Shown in pieces: positions 48,361 to 60,815 of a DNA stretch of 64,000 bases (positions are counted from its first letter, which is position 1; each line of letters opens with the position of its first letter). The notes below the pieces were generated by a model that saw only the letters and a program-made list of their open reading frames with translations, did not search any database and was not told the DNA's origin. The DNA is taken from positions 2,108,001 through 2,172,000 of the forward strand of contig JAEILZ010000006.1 of assembly GCA_018873225.1 (NCBI GenBank), written 5' to 3'. This DNA is from [Phialemoniopsis] sp. UDSM-2020 (Eukaryota; Ascomycota; Sordariomycetes; Thyridiales; Thyridiaceae). The translations under genes were made by a program, and so were the position numbers.

Positions 48361-50487
48361 ATGGCCGACCCAGTGCAGGTCAACCCGGACCTTTGCTGGA
48401 AGTGTCAAGCTCTTCTGAACACCCAGTACCCCGAGAGTCTCGTTGTTACGGAGATAGATGAAACCAGGGAAGATCCGAGGAAGCGTATCCGGGTTCTCCG
48501 CACGTACGATCCATTGGAAGCGACGGCTGCTAAAGGATGTCTGCTCTGTTTGCATTTACTGCACACGTTGAGCATCCCGCAAAGAACCGAGTTACGTCGA
48601 CTAAGAGATGCCGCACAGGATGATATTTCGATCGAGTACGAGCATACTTTCTTTCTAAATGAAGGCGACCCGCCATCTATTTCACTGTTTGCAAACCCGC
48701 AAACATCGACTCCAGAGCTCGATGCAGGGAATGAAATAAAGACAGTATTACAGCTGTTTCCAGATGCTGGTAAGCAGCAGTCGGCCTACTAAGCTAACCT
48801 TCGATTAACCCTTCTCTTAGAGGTGGCACTGTTTGCCAACTTCGGAGACATCCATGGCAGCACCAAGTCGATTCCGAGCAGGGGAATTGCCATTGATTGG
48901 CTAAGTCAATGTACTCAATCACACAAGACATGCGTTCTTCGGCTTCAAGACACGAAAACGTTACCATCCCGTGTCATCGATCTTAGTTCCGGTACACCAA
49001 GGCTCCTGGTAGTCTCACATCACGCAACATATCAGCCGTACGCTACACTGAGTCACTGCTGGGGCTCCCATATGCCCTTGCGACTGTTATCCAGCAACAT
49101 TGCTCAATTGCAGGTTGAAATACCTTTTGCTCGGATATCTCGATCATTTCAAGAGGCAATCGAAATCGCGGGATGGCTCGGACTGAAGTACATATGGATT
49201 GACAGCCTCTGCATCATACAGGATTCGGCATCAGATTGGGAGAAAGAGTCTGCTACAATGGCCCAAGTCTATTCAAATTCATCCTGCAACATTGCAGCTG
49301 CACATGCAACTGACGGCAGATATGGGTGTTTCACTGAACGTGACACTCGTCTCATCCGTCCCCTCAAGATCAGCTTAGGTTGGGGCCCGAATCCTGGAAC
49401 TTACTTTGCTATCCAATGGCTGTATTGGCGTCAAAACGTGTTGGAGACGCCCCTGAATGGGAGAGCGTGGATATGCCAGGAAAGGTACCTGGCCACTCGA
49501 AACTTGGTATTTGGCGAGACACAAGTATTCTGGAATTGTTGCGAACTTTCCGCGAGCGAAACTTTCCCTCGGGGAACGCCACCAGGAGTTGGTGGAGTAT
49601 TGAAATCTCTTGAGCCCCATGTTGCTGGTGCGGCTGTTCGACGAGAAGCCGGACTTCCAGAGGCCCTTGAATTGGACGCCTTCAGCCTCTGGGACAAGAT
49701 GGTTTATGCTTACTCAAACGGAAAGCTCACCTATTCAGAGGACAAGCTCGTAGCTCTTTCAGGGCTGGCGGCTCGAGTGCAGAAATACACCCAATCTGAA
49801 TACGTTGCTGGGCTATGGCGGAAGCATTTACCATATCAGCTGCTCTGGAATGTTGCCGGCATCCAGTGGTTCTCTTATAAGGAACGTCCTAGTGTCTATA
49901 CAGCTCCAACCTGGTCTTGGGCCTCGATGCACGGGACGATTGAGAATGCTTGCGTTGTTCGGTATCCGGACGACCGCGAGATAGTGCTAGACATTCTGGA
50001 TGTCAAAGTCGACCTAGTCAGCAGCCTGAACCCTTTCGGGAGAGTCAAGGGCGGGTACATCAAGTCTAGGGGCTACTTGGCCAGGGATGGAGTCTTCATC
50101 CAGGAGTCGCCAAACAACCGAGGCTCGTTTCGTCTGCTCGTCAAGGATCGCGAAGTAGGGAGAGCAAGCATCGATGACTATAAGCGGGAGGCGGATCCGG
50201 TAAGCCACCATGGCCTCTATTATCTGCCAGTGCGTCATCAACCAACACGGGAGCGGGTGTCCATGAGTGGGTCATGGATAGTTGTGCCAGGTCTAGAAGG
50301 ACTGATACTCCAACCTGCATCGACTGACACAGAGTGTGAGTTTGTGCGCGTCGGATCCTTCAATATGATCGCAGGCGCAGACGATTTGCAAAATCTATGT
50401 CGACAATATACCAAAGATGACCGGCAAGATGAGGCAGGGGAAGATTTGGCCACATGGGGCCCTCAGATAGAAATGACGCTTCTTTGA
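48361..50487 (+). CDS. HET-domain (heterokaryon incompatibility) protein, intact, two exons
   Basis: Exons 48361-48769 and 48821-50487 give 691 aa. The N-terminal part has Cys-rich pairs (CWKCQALL, GCLLCLHLL). The HET domain begins near residue 207 with YATLSHCWG, then SFQEAIEIAGWLGLKYIWIDSLCIIQD and SDWEKESATMAQVYSNSSCNIAAAHA, followed by GRAWICQERYLATR and the C-terminal TWSWASM. All blocks are in order and without stops. HET proteins trigger cell death on non-self recognition, usually through a partner; none is obvious here. It is a useful guide for the broken HET gene at 3-1697: it keeps Trp where that gene has TAG codons. The C-terminal 180 residues are not recognised. Confidence 0.9.
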
Positions 50488-51066
50488 CAGTTGTGTGGGT
50501 GTAAAGGAGTTCATGTTGCAGCTCATGCTATCGGAACGTCTCGCCCCTGTTCGTAATGAAAGATTGGCTGAAATGCATGCATGTGGTTGTGTTCGGTATC
50601 GGAGTGTGCTGCTACGGAGCGACATCAGTTGTGATTGGTCAATCGGCTCCGATCGGGCATCCCGAACCTCCGAACATGTACACGACTCAGCACCAAATTG
50701 CGCTGCGCCGTGGGTCTAAGACCCCGTTGCAAGCTCGAACAATCGTACAGTGGAGTGATATGTCGGCATTTCTGTCATCTATTTGTTTAGACCAGGCGAT
50801 AACGGGGCCCCCGGTGGCCGGGGCAGCTATGAGACGGAGACTTGTAGGGCACCGAGATAGCCCTTGAAGATGCATGTCTAGGATGCAACTCGCATGATAA
50901 AAGACTTAATAAGTTCGTGGCTTCTTGGCCCTTTTCACACTCGGAGCCACGCTTGTAGCTTCTCACACATCTCGTTCTACCTTTATCTCCACCGTCCGAC
51001 GACACATTTTCCCTTTATGAGTATTCTTATCAAGCTCCAGTGGCCGTGAAGCAACACTAGCACATC
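50488..51066. other. Intergenic region
   Basis: No supported gene; promoter of the DHA1 transporter lies at its right end. Confidence 0.5.
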
Positions 51067-52789
51067 ATGTCAACACAACCTAGCCTCGAGCTGACGAGGA
51101 CCGGCTCGAGAGTAATACGACGGAATTCCATGATAGCGGCGGAGCGTGATCTCGAATCGGGGACTGTCGACACCGATGCAACTCGCAATGATTCTGTCTC
51201 TGACGGGACTGAGAAGACCGCCCCCGTCGACCCCAATATTGTAGATTGGGATGGACCCAACGATCCCAAGAACCCGCGAAATTGGTCCAAGAGCTTCATG
51301 TTTACTAATGTCTTCATCGTCAGCGGTTTGTCGCTCACCGCGTAAGGATCCACCTCAGCACCAGATTACTATGACATACACTAATCACTACCGGGATCAG
51401 GAACCTTGCCGCAACAATGTACGCCCCCGGAGCTGCTGCTCTTGCCGAAGAATTCCACATCACCAGTACTATCGAGGCTGCCTTTACTGTCAGCATCTAC
51501 ATCCTGGGCTTCTGCATTGGCCCCCTCGTCGTCTCTTCGATGTCGGAAGTCTACGGTCGTCTCATCATCTACCACGTCTGCGATGTCTTTTATGTTGCAT
51601 TCTCCCTAGGATGCGCATTCGCCAAGACTGATGTTCAATTTCTCATCTTTCGTTTTCTGTGTGGCTGCGCAGCGTCAGCTCCCATGACAGTCGGTGCCGG
51701 CACCCTCGCCGACATGTTCCCCCCCGAAGAGCGAGGAAAAGCCATGGCCATCTACGGCATGGGACCTCTCTTAGGACCGGTATGTTTAGACCTGCTTTCC
51801 AAACCATGCCTTCAATACTAAAAATATGCGTCACAGGTTGTTGGCCCAATTGCTGGAGGCTTCATCACCCAGACTGTCGGCTGGAGATGGACGTTCCGAG
51901 TTATTGTGATCCTGGTAAGATCCTCAATTCGCTGTCCTTGACATCTCAAAGGCTGATATCGATATAGGCGGGAGTTTTCAGCATCGCAGCACTGGTTGTC
52001 CTCAGAGAAACCTTTGAGCCCACTCTACTCGAGGCCAAAGCGAAGCACCTGCGCAAGACAACAGGCAATGACAAACTCCGCGCACGAACCCAGAAGAACC
52101 TGACCGCGAGACAGCTCTTCCTTCAGGGCGTCTCTCGTCCAACAAAGATGCTTTTCCTTTCACCTGTTGTCACTCTACTTTCCATCTACTGCGCTTTTAT
52201 ATTCGGCCTCATCTTCCTTTTGTTCACGACCTTTCCCATGGTGTTTTCAGAACAGTATGGCTTCAGCGAAGGTATATCTGGACTGTCCTACCTCGGCATG
52301 GGCCTCGGCATGGCAGCCGGAATCTTCCTCTTCAGTGTCATTAGCGACAAGCTTGTCAAGGAGCCTAAAGCGGGAGAGAAGTCTCGCCCAGAGCTACGTC
52401 TGCTTCCAATGATGTGGTTCTCGCCCGTGGTTCCGGCCGGTTTCTTCTGGTATGGTTGGACCGCTTACCACAAGACTCATTGGATTGTCCCTATCATGGG
52501 AACATTCCTCATCGGATTCGGCTCCCTCTTCGTCATCTTCCCGACGCAGATCTACTGCGTTGACGCTTTTGGTCCCAGCGCCGCCGCGTCCACGATTGCT
52601 GCCAACACAATGGCGCGAAACATTGCCGGTGCCTTCCTGCCGCTGGCTGCCCCGGCAATGTACAAGAACCTTGGACTTGGATGGGGCAATTCAGTCTTGG
52701 GCTTCGTCGGGCTTGCATTTATACCGGTGCCAATCCTCTTCTTTAGGTATGGCGAGCAGTTACGGAAACTGGGTCCTCGCTTTGACTAG
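51067..52789 (+). CDS. MFS transporter, DHA1 drug:H+ antiporter type, four exons
   Basis: Exons 51067-51341, 51401-51779, 51837-51914 and 51968-52789 give 517 aa. The cytosolic N-terminus ends in the family's DWDGPNDPKNPRNWSK motif just before span 1. Span 1 and 2 frame YAPGAAALAEEF, and SEVYGRLIIYH stands at the loop 2-3 signature. [53 protein letters not shown] gives the span 4-5 region with the DHA1-specific G-x-x-x-G-P-x-x-G-P motif, here crossed by an intron. The second half continues to QYGFSEGISGLSYLGMGLG. Members export drugs, mycotoxins or polyamines at the plasma membrane. The substrate cannot be inferred. Confidence 0.9.
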
Positions 52790-53118
52790 CTGGTTGCACC
52801 CACATCCACCTACACGATGTGGTTTGATATACCTCTCTCCATAGACTTGTCTTCTCTTGTACTCAAACACATATTCTCTAGACTTCTGTACTATAGACTA
52901 ATAAATAATACGAAACTACACTCGAGAAATGGTCGCGATAGCTTGCGGCACAGCCTCGGTACCGAACGTGGCCCCTTCCGTTTCACACCCATGACAAGTG
53001 CAAACCCTCGACCCACACCAAGAAAAGAACTCACTTCGCAGCTCTTGAGGCCTTTCTCTAGGCATCGCGAGACCACAAAGCCAGAAAAAGCCATTTACAT
53101 TCTTTTGCAGCTTTCACC
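52790..53118. other. Short intergenic region
   Basis: No gene seen; 3' end of the transporter and leader of the hydrolase gene. Confidence 0.5.
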
Positions 53119-54054
53119 ATGTATCCCATAACCACTTCAACACTCACCCTCCCCTCGGGCCGCGAACTCGCCTATGCGATTCTTAACCCGCCACAATCGC
53201 CTCCAGTCCCTGCCCAGACAGTCCTCTACTTTCACTCCTTTCCATCCTCCCACCATGAGGCCGCCCTCTTCCTTCCTGCCGCCGTAACCCACTCGCTCCA
53301 GATCGTCGCCGTCTCGCGACCGGGCATGGGCGGCTCGACGCCCGACCCCGCCCGCCGCCTTGGCGACTGGCCCGCCGACGTCCTCGCGCTCGCGGACAAC
53401 CTGCAGCTCGCGCGCTTCGCCATCCTCGGCGTGTCTGGCGGCGGCCCGCACGCCCTGGCCTGCCTCGCGGCATCACCCTCCGTCATCCCGCGCGACCGCC
53501 TCGCTGGCGTGGCCGTCGTCTCGGGGTTGTACCCGGCTAAGCTGGGCCTCGCGGGGATGCTGCCTGCCGCCCGCGCGCTGTTGTGGGTCGCGCCGTGGGT
53601 ACCCGGTCTGGTGGCCGCCGGATTGGAGATGGGGCTGGGCCGGGCTGCGAGGGACGATGCTAGGCCGGAGCGGTTCGAGGAGGCGCTGCTCGCTGGGTTC
53701 AAGGACAGGCCGGCGGAGGATCGGGCCGTGCTTGAGACGAAGGAAGTGCGGGATGCGATCATCGCTGGGACGAGAGAGGCTGTTCGTGCTGGGGGCAGGG
53801 GACCTGCGCACGAGGCGAAGCTATTCGGCGGGGATTGGGGCTTCGAGCTCGATCAGATCGAGTTCGCGGAGGGGAGCTTGATGCTATGGCATGGTGGGAA
53901 GGATGTCAATGTGCCGTTAGCCATGGCGGAGAAGGCAGCTAGGCTACTGAAGGGATCAGAACTACGAGTATCGGAGGCGGAGGCACATGTCAGTTTGATT
54001 GTCAATGCTGCTGACGAGGTTATGGGATGGCTGGCGGGGCAACTTAGGACATAG
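53119..54054 (+). CDS. Alpha/beta hydrolase
   Basis: A single exon of 311 aa with strong G/C bias. The nucleophile elbow is GVSGG, Ser106. The acid is likely Asp262 in WHGGKD and the base His290 in AEAHVSL, in the order expected for the fold. FHSFPSSHHEA near residues 38-48 sits at the oxyanion-hole strand, and RPGMGGSTPDP is the usual loop before the nucleophile strand. No lid motif of a named lipase or epoxide hydrolase is seen, and no signal peptide, so it is probably cytosolic with an ester or lactone as substrate. It is convergent with the next gene, 86 bp apart. Confidence 0.85.
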   Translation: MYPITTSTLTLPSGRELAYAILNPPQSPPVPAQTVLYFHSFPSSHHEAALFLPAAVTHSLQIVAVSRPGMGGSTPDPARRLGDWPADVLALADNLQLARFAILGVSGGGPHALACLAASPSVIPRDRLAGVAVVSGLYPAKLGLAGMLPAARALLWVAPWVPGLVAAGLEMGLGRAARDDARPERFEEALLAGFKDRPAEDRAVLETKEVRDAIIAGTREAVRAGGRGPAHEAKLFGGDWGFELDQIEFAEGSLMLWHGGKDVNVPLAMAEKAARLLKGSELRVSEAEAHVSLIVNAADEVMGWLAGQLRT

Positions 54055-54140
54055 GATCAGTATCAGCCTTTGATTGCTTCCGTGTGTTTTATACCTTTCC
54101 AAACAATTACCTATCAGCCATCCGACATGTCTTGCACAGC

Positions 54141-55735
54141 TCAGCCTTCGCGGACGCAGGCACAGCTTCTTCCTCCCGTCATTCCATCACTGTGAGGTAG
54201 GTGTCCAGCAGTGGTGTTCAACCTAAGAATTTCCCCGACGATTTCATCAGACAGAGAAGGGCGAGCTTCCTCGAGCTCTCGAGGGATGATGCGTTGTTTT
54301 CCGTCCAAAAAAGGACGCAGTGTGATCACGACTATGTTCTTGTCTTCGTAAGTAGCATCCTCGATAGACTCTACTTCGAACTTGGTGCCCGGGACGAACG
54401 TGTACTCGGTCTTCTTAGGATCGTCGGACAGAGGCGTCACGTACGCGGTCTGCTCCCACACCCATGAGTCGCCTGGAATGTTTGCGACCAACAGGATCCC
54501 ATTCGAGTAGTGCATGGCGTCTTCCACGCTGTCTGTAAAGCTCCAAATCATCTTTGTCGTGATTGTCTTGCCCGGAGAGACATAAGTAGCTAGGACATCA
54601 GCGAAGGGGGTGACAAGCTCCTGACCGACTGGACCTTTGTTCAAGGGGCATTCAAGGAATTCGATCCCGAAGTGGCTGAGTCCAAGCTGATAGATATCCA
54701 CTTGCCCGCTGAACAGTTGTGGATGCTGCAAAGCCGAAGTGCGAGGCATGGAATGGATAGCAGCCGCAAGCAGTCTGTTCTGCACGTCACTAAATTTGTG
54801 AAGTTCGGTAGCGACAGCATTGAGTTGTGTCGTGACGTTTGCTAGGGAGTCTGCTGGTTCCATCATGAAAGACTTCATGTACGACTTGTTTTGGGGCACA
54901 TATGTCCCCCAGTTGCTGGCCCAGATCTGAGCTGCGATGCTGTCCTGGTCGATGGGATATGGTGCTGGTGGGATCCCTGTGTACTCGAATATCTTGAGGA
55001 AAACCAGGCGAGCGAACGACGCCGTTGTCCAGTCATAGATACACATTGCCAACTGGAAGCTGTAGGGCGTGAACGGGAAGAACTGTTTACCGAGAGCCGC
55101 AATCAGTTCGGTCGACTTCTGGGGAGCGTCGGGGATATTCGGATACGGCACGTATCCTTCCTTGATCTTGTTGTTGATGTAGGCGACATCTTCTGAAGAC
55201 ACATTCGGAAGTGGCTTCAAAGTTCCGGATACATGCGGTGTTGGATGGATATGACCTGGAATATCTTAGTTCTTGTGCGCACGATACTAAAATTTGCTAT
55301 ACCTTGATCTGTGTGAAAATCCATGGAATGCAGCTTGAAACGGCCACAGTCATCGATTGCGAGAGATACGTTCAGAGTAGATGCGGCGGCATTGTCCCCA
55401 TACGAAGCTGCAAACTCTGCTGTGTATGGGACCTGAAGAATCTCGCCATTGGCATCTATGGCGCGTGAGTTGAACAGTGGTATCTCGGTCAGATCAAGAA
55501 ATCCGAGGCGATCGACGATCAGACGGTACGAGATATTGGCTGTTCCCACGTGGGTTACGTTGAAAGGCTCGCCGTTACTAAACCACCAATTCGAAGCGCA
55601 CAAGATTTCTTTGAGATACCACATCTTCAGTCGCGGAGGTGGTCTAGAATCAGTCGCTGTGCTAACGTACGACAGGTAATCCCAAGAAGCGGGGGAGAAT
55701 GGCTGCTTGAATGATATATGACGAACAATATGCAT
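54141..55735 (-). CDS. Glycosylated protein with weak ADP-ribosyltransferase-like C-terminal region, two exons
   Basis: Minus-strand exons 55735-55303 and 55255-54141, joined by a 47-nt intron, give 515 aa from the first ATG in frame; the frame is open 22 codons further without ATG, so an upstream exon is possible. At least six N-glycosylation sequons (NVT, NIS, NVS, NKS, NVT, NTT) suggest a secretory-path protein, although no signal peptide is visible with this start. The C-terminal part has a layout like arginine-specific ADP-ribosyltransferases: LLAAAIHSMP, then LFSGQVDI where the R-G motif would be, IWSFTDSVEDAMHYSNGILLV where the S-T-S strand would be, and TEYTFVPGTKFEVESI where the Glu motif would be. 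The catalytic Arg seems to be missing, so it may be inactive or not of this family. The N-terminal half is unrecognised. Confidence 0.5.
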
Positions 55736-56323
55736 GTCCCGCACGGTCGAACCCGGTAGCACAGCTGGGGCTCGGGCTCGGGTGAATAGGCTATCTGACG
55801 TTTGACAAACTCCATCCTTGTCTCAGTATAGGGAATGATCACCGAGAAAATGATGTTCTTCTATCAAAATTTAAACTCTCAGGCAAGACACGCCTCACAT
55901 CTACTGAAAGAGTAGCCTACTGCTTTGCATGAATCGCTCTACGCCACAAGGTAACTACCGGCCGATACCAATGAATAGTAGATAGATAGGGGTGTGCGTG
56001 GCATTTGGGCCTTGATCGCAGCCCATTGCTCACGATGCTAATGCAAATTAATTGATAAGCCTCCTAGGCGCCGAGAAGAAGAACACATACCTTGCAGTAT
56101 GAGTAGAAATATTCTGTCGCTTTCGCTGTGCGGAAATTGTGCACGGATTGCTGGCCAAGACTATTAGAAATGACAAAGTCTTGGAAGATACTTGGTCAAA
56201 GTTGAGATTATCATTACTTATTATAATTACAATACGATGGTATCATAGCCGGAGAAGGCAAAAATGTGCTATCTTGACCCATGCGCCTGCTTTCCTTCCC
56301 ATGGTAGGCCCCTGCAAACGCTT
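55736..56323. other. Intergenic region
   Basis: No supported gene. It may contain an unrecognised first exon of the minus-strand gene at 54141. Confidence 0.4.
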
Positions 56324-57314
56324 TTACTTGGTCTTGGTGTAATAGGCACTGGTCTCTAGCCAGCTCGACAAACTCTTCAAGTCCGGGTTCATCTTCTTAA
56401 GCTCTAATAGATCAGCCCCATAGCCTTCTCTCTCAAAGAAAGCAAACATGGTGCCCATTTCCTTGGACATCCACAGAAAAAATCTCGCAATCAGGCCGAA
56501 CGTCAAGGGCGGCGCAGATCCCGTCTTTTGTGTGAAGACCTTGACCATATCATTGTACGTAAGCTCGTCACCGGCAAGACTGATAGCCTTGCCTGCAAAT
56601 GTCTTCGGCTCCATGAAAGCCTTGGCGGCAAAGAAGCCGATGTCGTCGGTGGCAACGAGCTGGAGGGGCTTCTCGACAACAAGCTTCCAAGCGGTCGAAA
56701 AGACCTTGCCGATGAAGCCGCCATCAAAGTTTTCCATGAAAGCCACAGGTCGCAAGATCGTCCAGTCCATACCGCTGTGTTTGGAACGGTCAATCAAGTG
56801 ATGCTCGATATGGTGCTTGCTAATAAAGTGGGGGATGTCTGTTTCATTGTCGATAGATCGAGGGCCGCCCCGATCGACTGAAGAGTAGACAAAATGTTTG
56901 ACATCATTCTTCAGTGCTGCATCGACGAGCGCCTTGCCCTGCTTCTCCTCGATAATAGGACCTGTGCTGTTCATGGCAGGGAGCTGTGGATTTGCCAACT
57001 TTTGTTAGTATTCGCCCAAGGCAAAGAAACAGCTTGTGTGGACTTGAGGGCCGTTGTACCTGAACACTGTAGACTCCCCAAATGGGAGCGCTGCTAGCAG
57101 CTTTGGCGTTTCTGAAGATCGCGTCGCAGTCATCAAGATTGCCCTGGACAAGTTGTATTCTGGGAGACTTGCTTGCCAGTCGCTGGGCTGATGCGGATTT
57201 GGCATCGCGGGTGACCGCGAGCAGTTGGAAGTCGGACTTGGCAGCTAGCAAAGCTTTGATGACCGCTCCGCCTTGCTTGCCAGTAGCACCGGTAATTAGT
57301 AGTGCTCGAGACAT
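56324..57314 (-). CDS. NmrA-like NAD(P)-binding protein, two exons
   Basis: Minus-strand exons 57314-57060 and 56983-56324 give 304 aa; the 76-nt intron has a TACTAAC branch point. The Rossmann motif is ITGATGKQGGAV, at the very N-terminus, then LLAVTRDAKSASAQRL, where the Arg would select NADP. VQGNLDDCDA and KHFVYSSVDRGG follow in the order of the NmrA/HSCARG family, and GMDWTILRPVAFMENF is the typical substrate-side motif. The proteins sense NADP(H) ratio or reduce small molecules; the Tyr-Lys catalytic pair of classical SDRs is not seen. It is not close in sequence to the NmrA-like protein at 36059-37144, which is longer and has a different C-terminus. Confidence 0.85.
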
Positions 57315-58477
57315 GTTCAGTAGCTAAGCAGATTTAGGTAGATTGTACGTGGGACAGAAAAGTGTGCGATCTTTGACAAAGTTATTCAACTCTATTGACT
57401 CTACGTGGAATAGAGCGGTCTCTTATATGGACCCCAATCCAATAGCTCCTCTGGGCACTCAATGACACGATGACCGAGTACTGGCATCGATTACTACACT
57501 GGAACGATGCTCGCTGCTTCGCGCAGTTCGGATTACTAAGCAGATTTGTTAGCGAAAATCGCTGTCGGACACGCTTGGTAAGCTTTAAACCGTGGGCCAA
57601 GACCGCGACCACGACCGCGACCCACTATTCTCGGGCTTGAATTACACGCCACAGTCTCCACTGACTCGGGAGGCATTCCTCCTAGAGCCTGGCTTAGATG
57701 TCTTATCGAGGGCAGACCTTCTTGCTTTGGTCATCGCGAGCTAGAACATCGTTGAAAGGCGGCAGCGAGACGATCCTCAGGCGGTCATGGCAACCCTCCT
57801 CCCTTGCACTTTCAACGGACTGAGATCCCTGGGCACATGATGATTCCCTACACCTAGTCACTTGTGCTGCCTGAGCAAGACCGAAACGGGCCCAGCTTCG
57901 GAGTGCATGGAGCGTCCTTTTCGATAGAAATGCCACGTTCTATGATAAGTTTCGAGTATGGCACATGGCATGTGCTGCTTGGCATGCCGCGCTATTCCCG
58001 GGCAGGTGCTGCCCTGTAAATTGTTTCGCCCTCCATAGCCAAATTAGCCGGCCATGGCAATGCTTAATTCAAGCATTCGAGGAAGGCAGTGGGTCTGTGG
58101 GGTGAAGCAGGTTAATATATATGCGAGTCCTTGCGTAGTACTCTAGTTGGGACCGTTGTGAGGTTTCGGTTTTCACCCGGCAGGCTAAGCGAGTGAGCAA
58201 GTTTGCGCAATTATCATATATCTACCACAGCTGTCAAACCTGCTTCCACGTTCTGCAACGCCAATAATATGAAGAGCGCTGGAGCATCCCGATCTGATCG
58301 GCACCGTCAGGCCGGACCAGCCGTAGATGACTGCCGACACTGGTTGTTGGGCAGACTACCTTTGCCAAATATGCACATATAGTCTCAAACACCCATGTGC
58401 TCATCCCTCCCTATTTCTAATCCTGAAAAGGTTCGAGGGCCAAAAGAGTAGAACGACCTCATCAAACATTCTTCGTC
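57315..58477. other. Intergenic region, promoter of the ferric reductase gene
   Basis: No supported gene. Four HGATAR-type sites are present (CTTATCG 57702, CGATAG 57922, TGATAAG 57943, TTATCA 58211), about what chance would give in 1.2 kb. Confidence 0.5.
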
Positions 58478-60348
58478 ATGTCGATGCTCATGTCCATGGG
58501 CGGTGGCAACGCCCACGTTGAGCCTTGGTTCACGAGCCTGCCTTTGTCGGATCCGCGATGCAATAATGACAGTTGTGTGGCTTATCACCACGCACACACG
58601 GCATCACAGACGCAAATTAGCTGGGAGTCACAGTTTCGATATGGCTGGTACCTCGCATGGGCCTACTCAGTTGTCGTTTTTCTCTTCATTCTCGGGTTTG
58701 CTTCGAGCTCGTTGCTCCACCGTGGAATTAAGCCTTCTTCAACTCGACCAGGTGCTTGGGACAAGGGAATTGCCGTGGCGAGAAGGTTCACATACCGGCG
58801 AATTCCAGGCAAATTCGCACAATTCTTTGCCTTGCCATCTTTTGGGATGCTGGCTGTGGTAGTATTCATGTTCGTTGGAATTACCATCATGGCGTTTGTA
58901 CAACACCCATACTACAGAGGCAGGCGGGGATTTGGAAGCCCACCACTCGGCGTGCGGACAGGGTTGATGGCGTTTGCACTGATGCCTTTGGAACTAGCGT
59001 TGGCTGGCAAGGTGTGTCTAGATAAAAGCTCATTTGGGATCGAACTTCAGCTGACCAAAGACCAATCATGAAGGTCAATCCAGTGACATACTTGACGGGT
59101 ATTGGGCATGAGAAACTGAATGTGGTTCACCGATGGACCGGATGGGCGATTCTCTTTCTCAGCGTCGTCCACACGGTCCCCTTCATCGTTCAACCATTGC
59201 AGGAAGGAGGACCCTCCGCGCTTCGAACACAGTATTACAAACCTGGTGGGATGGAATTCACAGGCACGCCGCCTCTGGGCATGATATTCGGACTCGCTTT
59301 ACTTTCCTTACCACCACTACGGCGCATAGCCTATGAGCTCTTTGTGCAGGTTCATCTCGCGTTGGCGGTCATCTTCCTGGGCCTTTGCTTCTGGCATGCA
59401 GCCAAGGAGCTTGACTCATGGAATTACCTCTGGGCCACGGTCGGTATCTGGGTCTTTTCGCTTCTTGCGCGGATGACATCGAAGACGTCACTGTTCTCCA
59501 TCCGGCAGCCATTATCGCAGAGCCCGGCAATGATGACGAGACTGCCACATAACATGGTGCGCCTAGATATCAGTGTCAAAGGCACGTGGAAGTGGGAGCC
59601 TGGTCAGCATTTCTTCCTGCGATTTATCGGACTACGACCCCTAGACAACCACCCGTTCACGGTATGTAATCTGCCCAAGCACAAGGATGGGCAGACATCT
59701 ATGCCATTTCTTGTAAGGCCACATGGTGGTGTTACCAAAAAGATTGGCGCTGTAGCAGAGAGGAAGACAAAGCTGTCGGTCTGTGTTGATGGACCGTATG
59801 GTACCATCATTCGCCCGCGAATCGAGACTCGGTATGAACGCGCCATTCTGGTCGCTGGCGGAGGTGGCATTTCTGGACTTATGCCATGGCTCGAGCATCT
59901 TGCCTCCCATGTCGGCAAGGCAGACTTGCCATTGAAGTCTGTCCATCTGGTGTGGGCTGTAAGGACGGCAAATTGTCTATCCTGGCTTGCGGAGGAGCTC
60001 AAGTTCATTCAAGAGCAGGGCAGCCACGGTGCTATCACATATGACATATGGGTTACAGACCAGGGCGACGTCTCTGGAGAAACAACCGAGAATATCGACG
60101 ACAAGGAAGCTGGGGCCGTGAGCACGTCTCAAGAACACCAACTCTTGCACATCTCCCACTTTGGACAGCGGCCAGTCTTGGCGGAGCTGCTTCCCACGGT
60201 CGTGGGAGCAAGAAGGTCTATTGTTCTTGGGTGCGGGCCGGAGAGTCTCAAGGTTGACTTGAGCAATGCTGTTGCCTCGATGCAGGCCGAGGTTATGCGA
60301 GGAGAGAAACAGGAAGTACGGCTGCATACTGAGACATTTGGGTGGTAA
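58478..60348 (+). CDS. Ferric/cupric reductase, FRE family, two exons
   Basis: Exons 58478-59011 and 59074-60348 give 602 aa. The short N-terminus is outside the cell. Several membrane spans follow, with the heme-binding His pairs in HRWTGWAILFLSVVH and VHLALAVIFLGLCFWHA, the pattern of a bis-heme ferric reductase core. The cytosolic part has the FAD motif HPFTV and the NADPH part VAGGGGISGLMPW and GCGPES. It should move electrons from cytosolic NADPH to ferric or cupric ions outside. The intron of 62 nt ends at GAAG and keeps the LTGIGHEKLN motif intact. It is shorter than many FRE proteins because the N-terminal extension is small. Iron regulation is likely for the family but not shown by the promoter. 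Confidence 0.9.
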
Positions 60349-60815
60349 TTGGGGTTGAAATATGTAGGATCATGGGTCATGATGTGCTATTGATGTGCAG
60401 AGAGAGCACCGTGTGACTAGGGTACCAGAGACCCCCAGAGAATGCTCTTTCATTGTAATACTTGGTCATGATGAGGGCTGGACTGGATCACTGATGCTTA
60501 ATTCACATTGTCGTGTTCCTGATCGTGGTTCGCTTCCCCGCATTTCCAGTTGATCCCCGCATCAAGCATCTCCACTCAAGCACCTGGTGACGATCGATCC
60601 AGCTGACGGCCCCAACTAGACCAGTAAGACCAACCACCCCACCTCCACCACAACCGACATCATTACCATTTGCATCTTCATCATCGATCCGTCCGTTGAA
60701 AGAGTTCAAGCAGGCGAAAGTGAGAAGATTCATCATCTTTATCTCACTCACAAGCGCGCTCTTCTGCCTGCCGCCCATCATCTTGCTAAGCGACTCCGAG
60801 TCTGCCGGCCTGAAG
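60349..60815. other. Intergenic region
   Basis: No supported gene. The last 120 bp are in frame with the beta-galactosidase gene and could encode a hydrophobic N-terminus (RRFIIFISLTSALFCL), but no ATG was found there in frame. Confidence 0.4.

Noticed and set aside
57315..58477. Four HGATAR sites before the ferric reductase gene as iron-GATA control
   Set aside because: About three such sites are expected by chance in this length when both strands are counted, and none matches the longer ATCWGATAA form.
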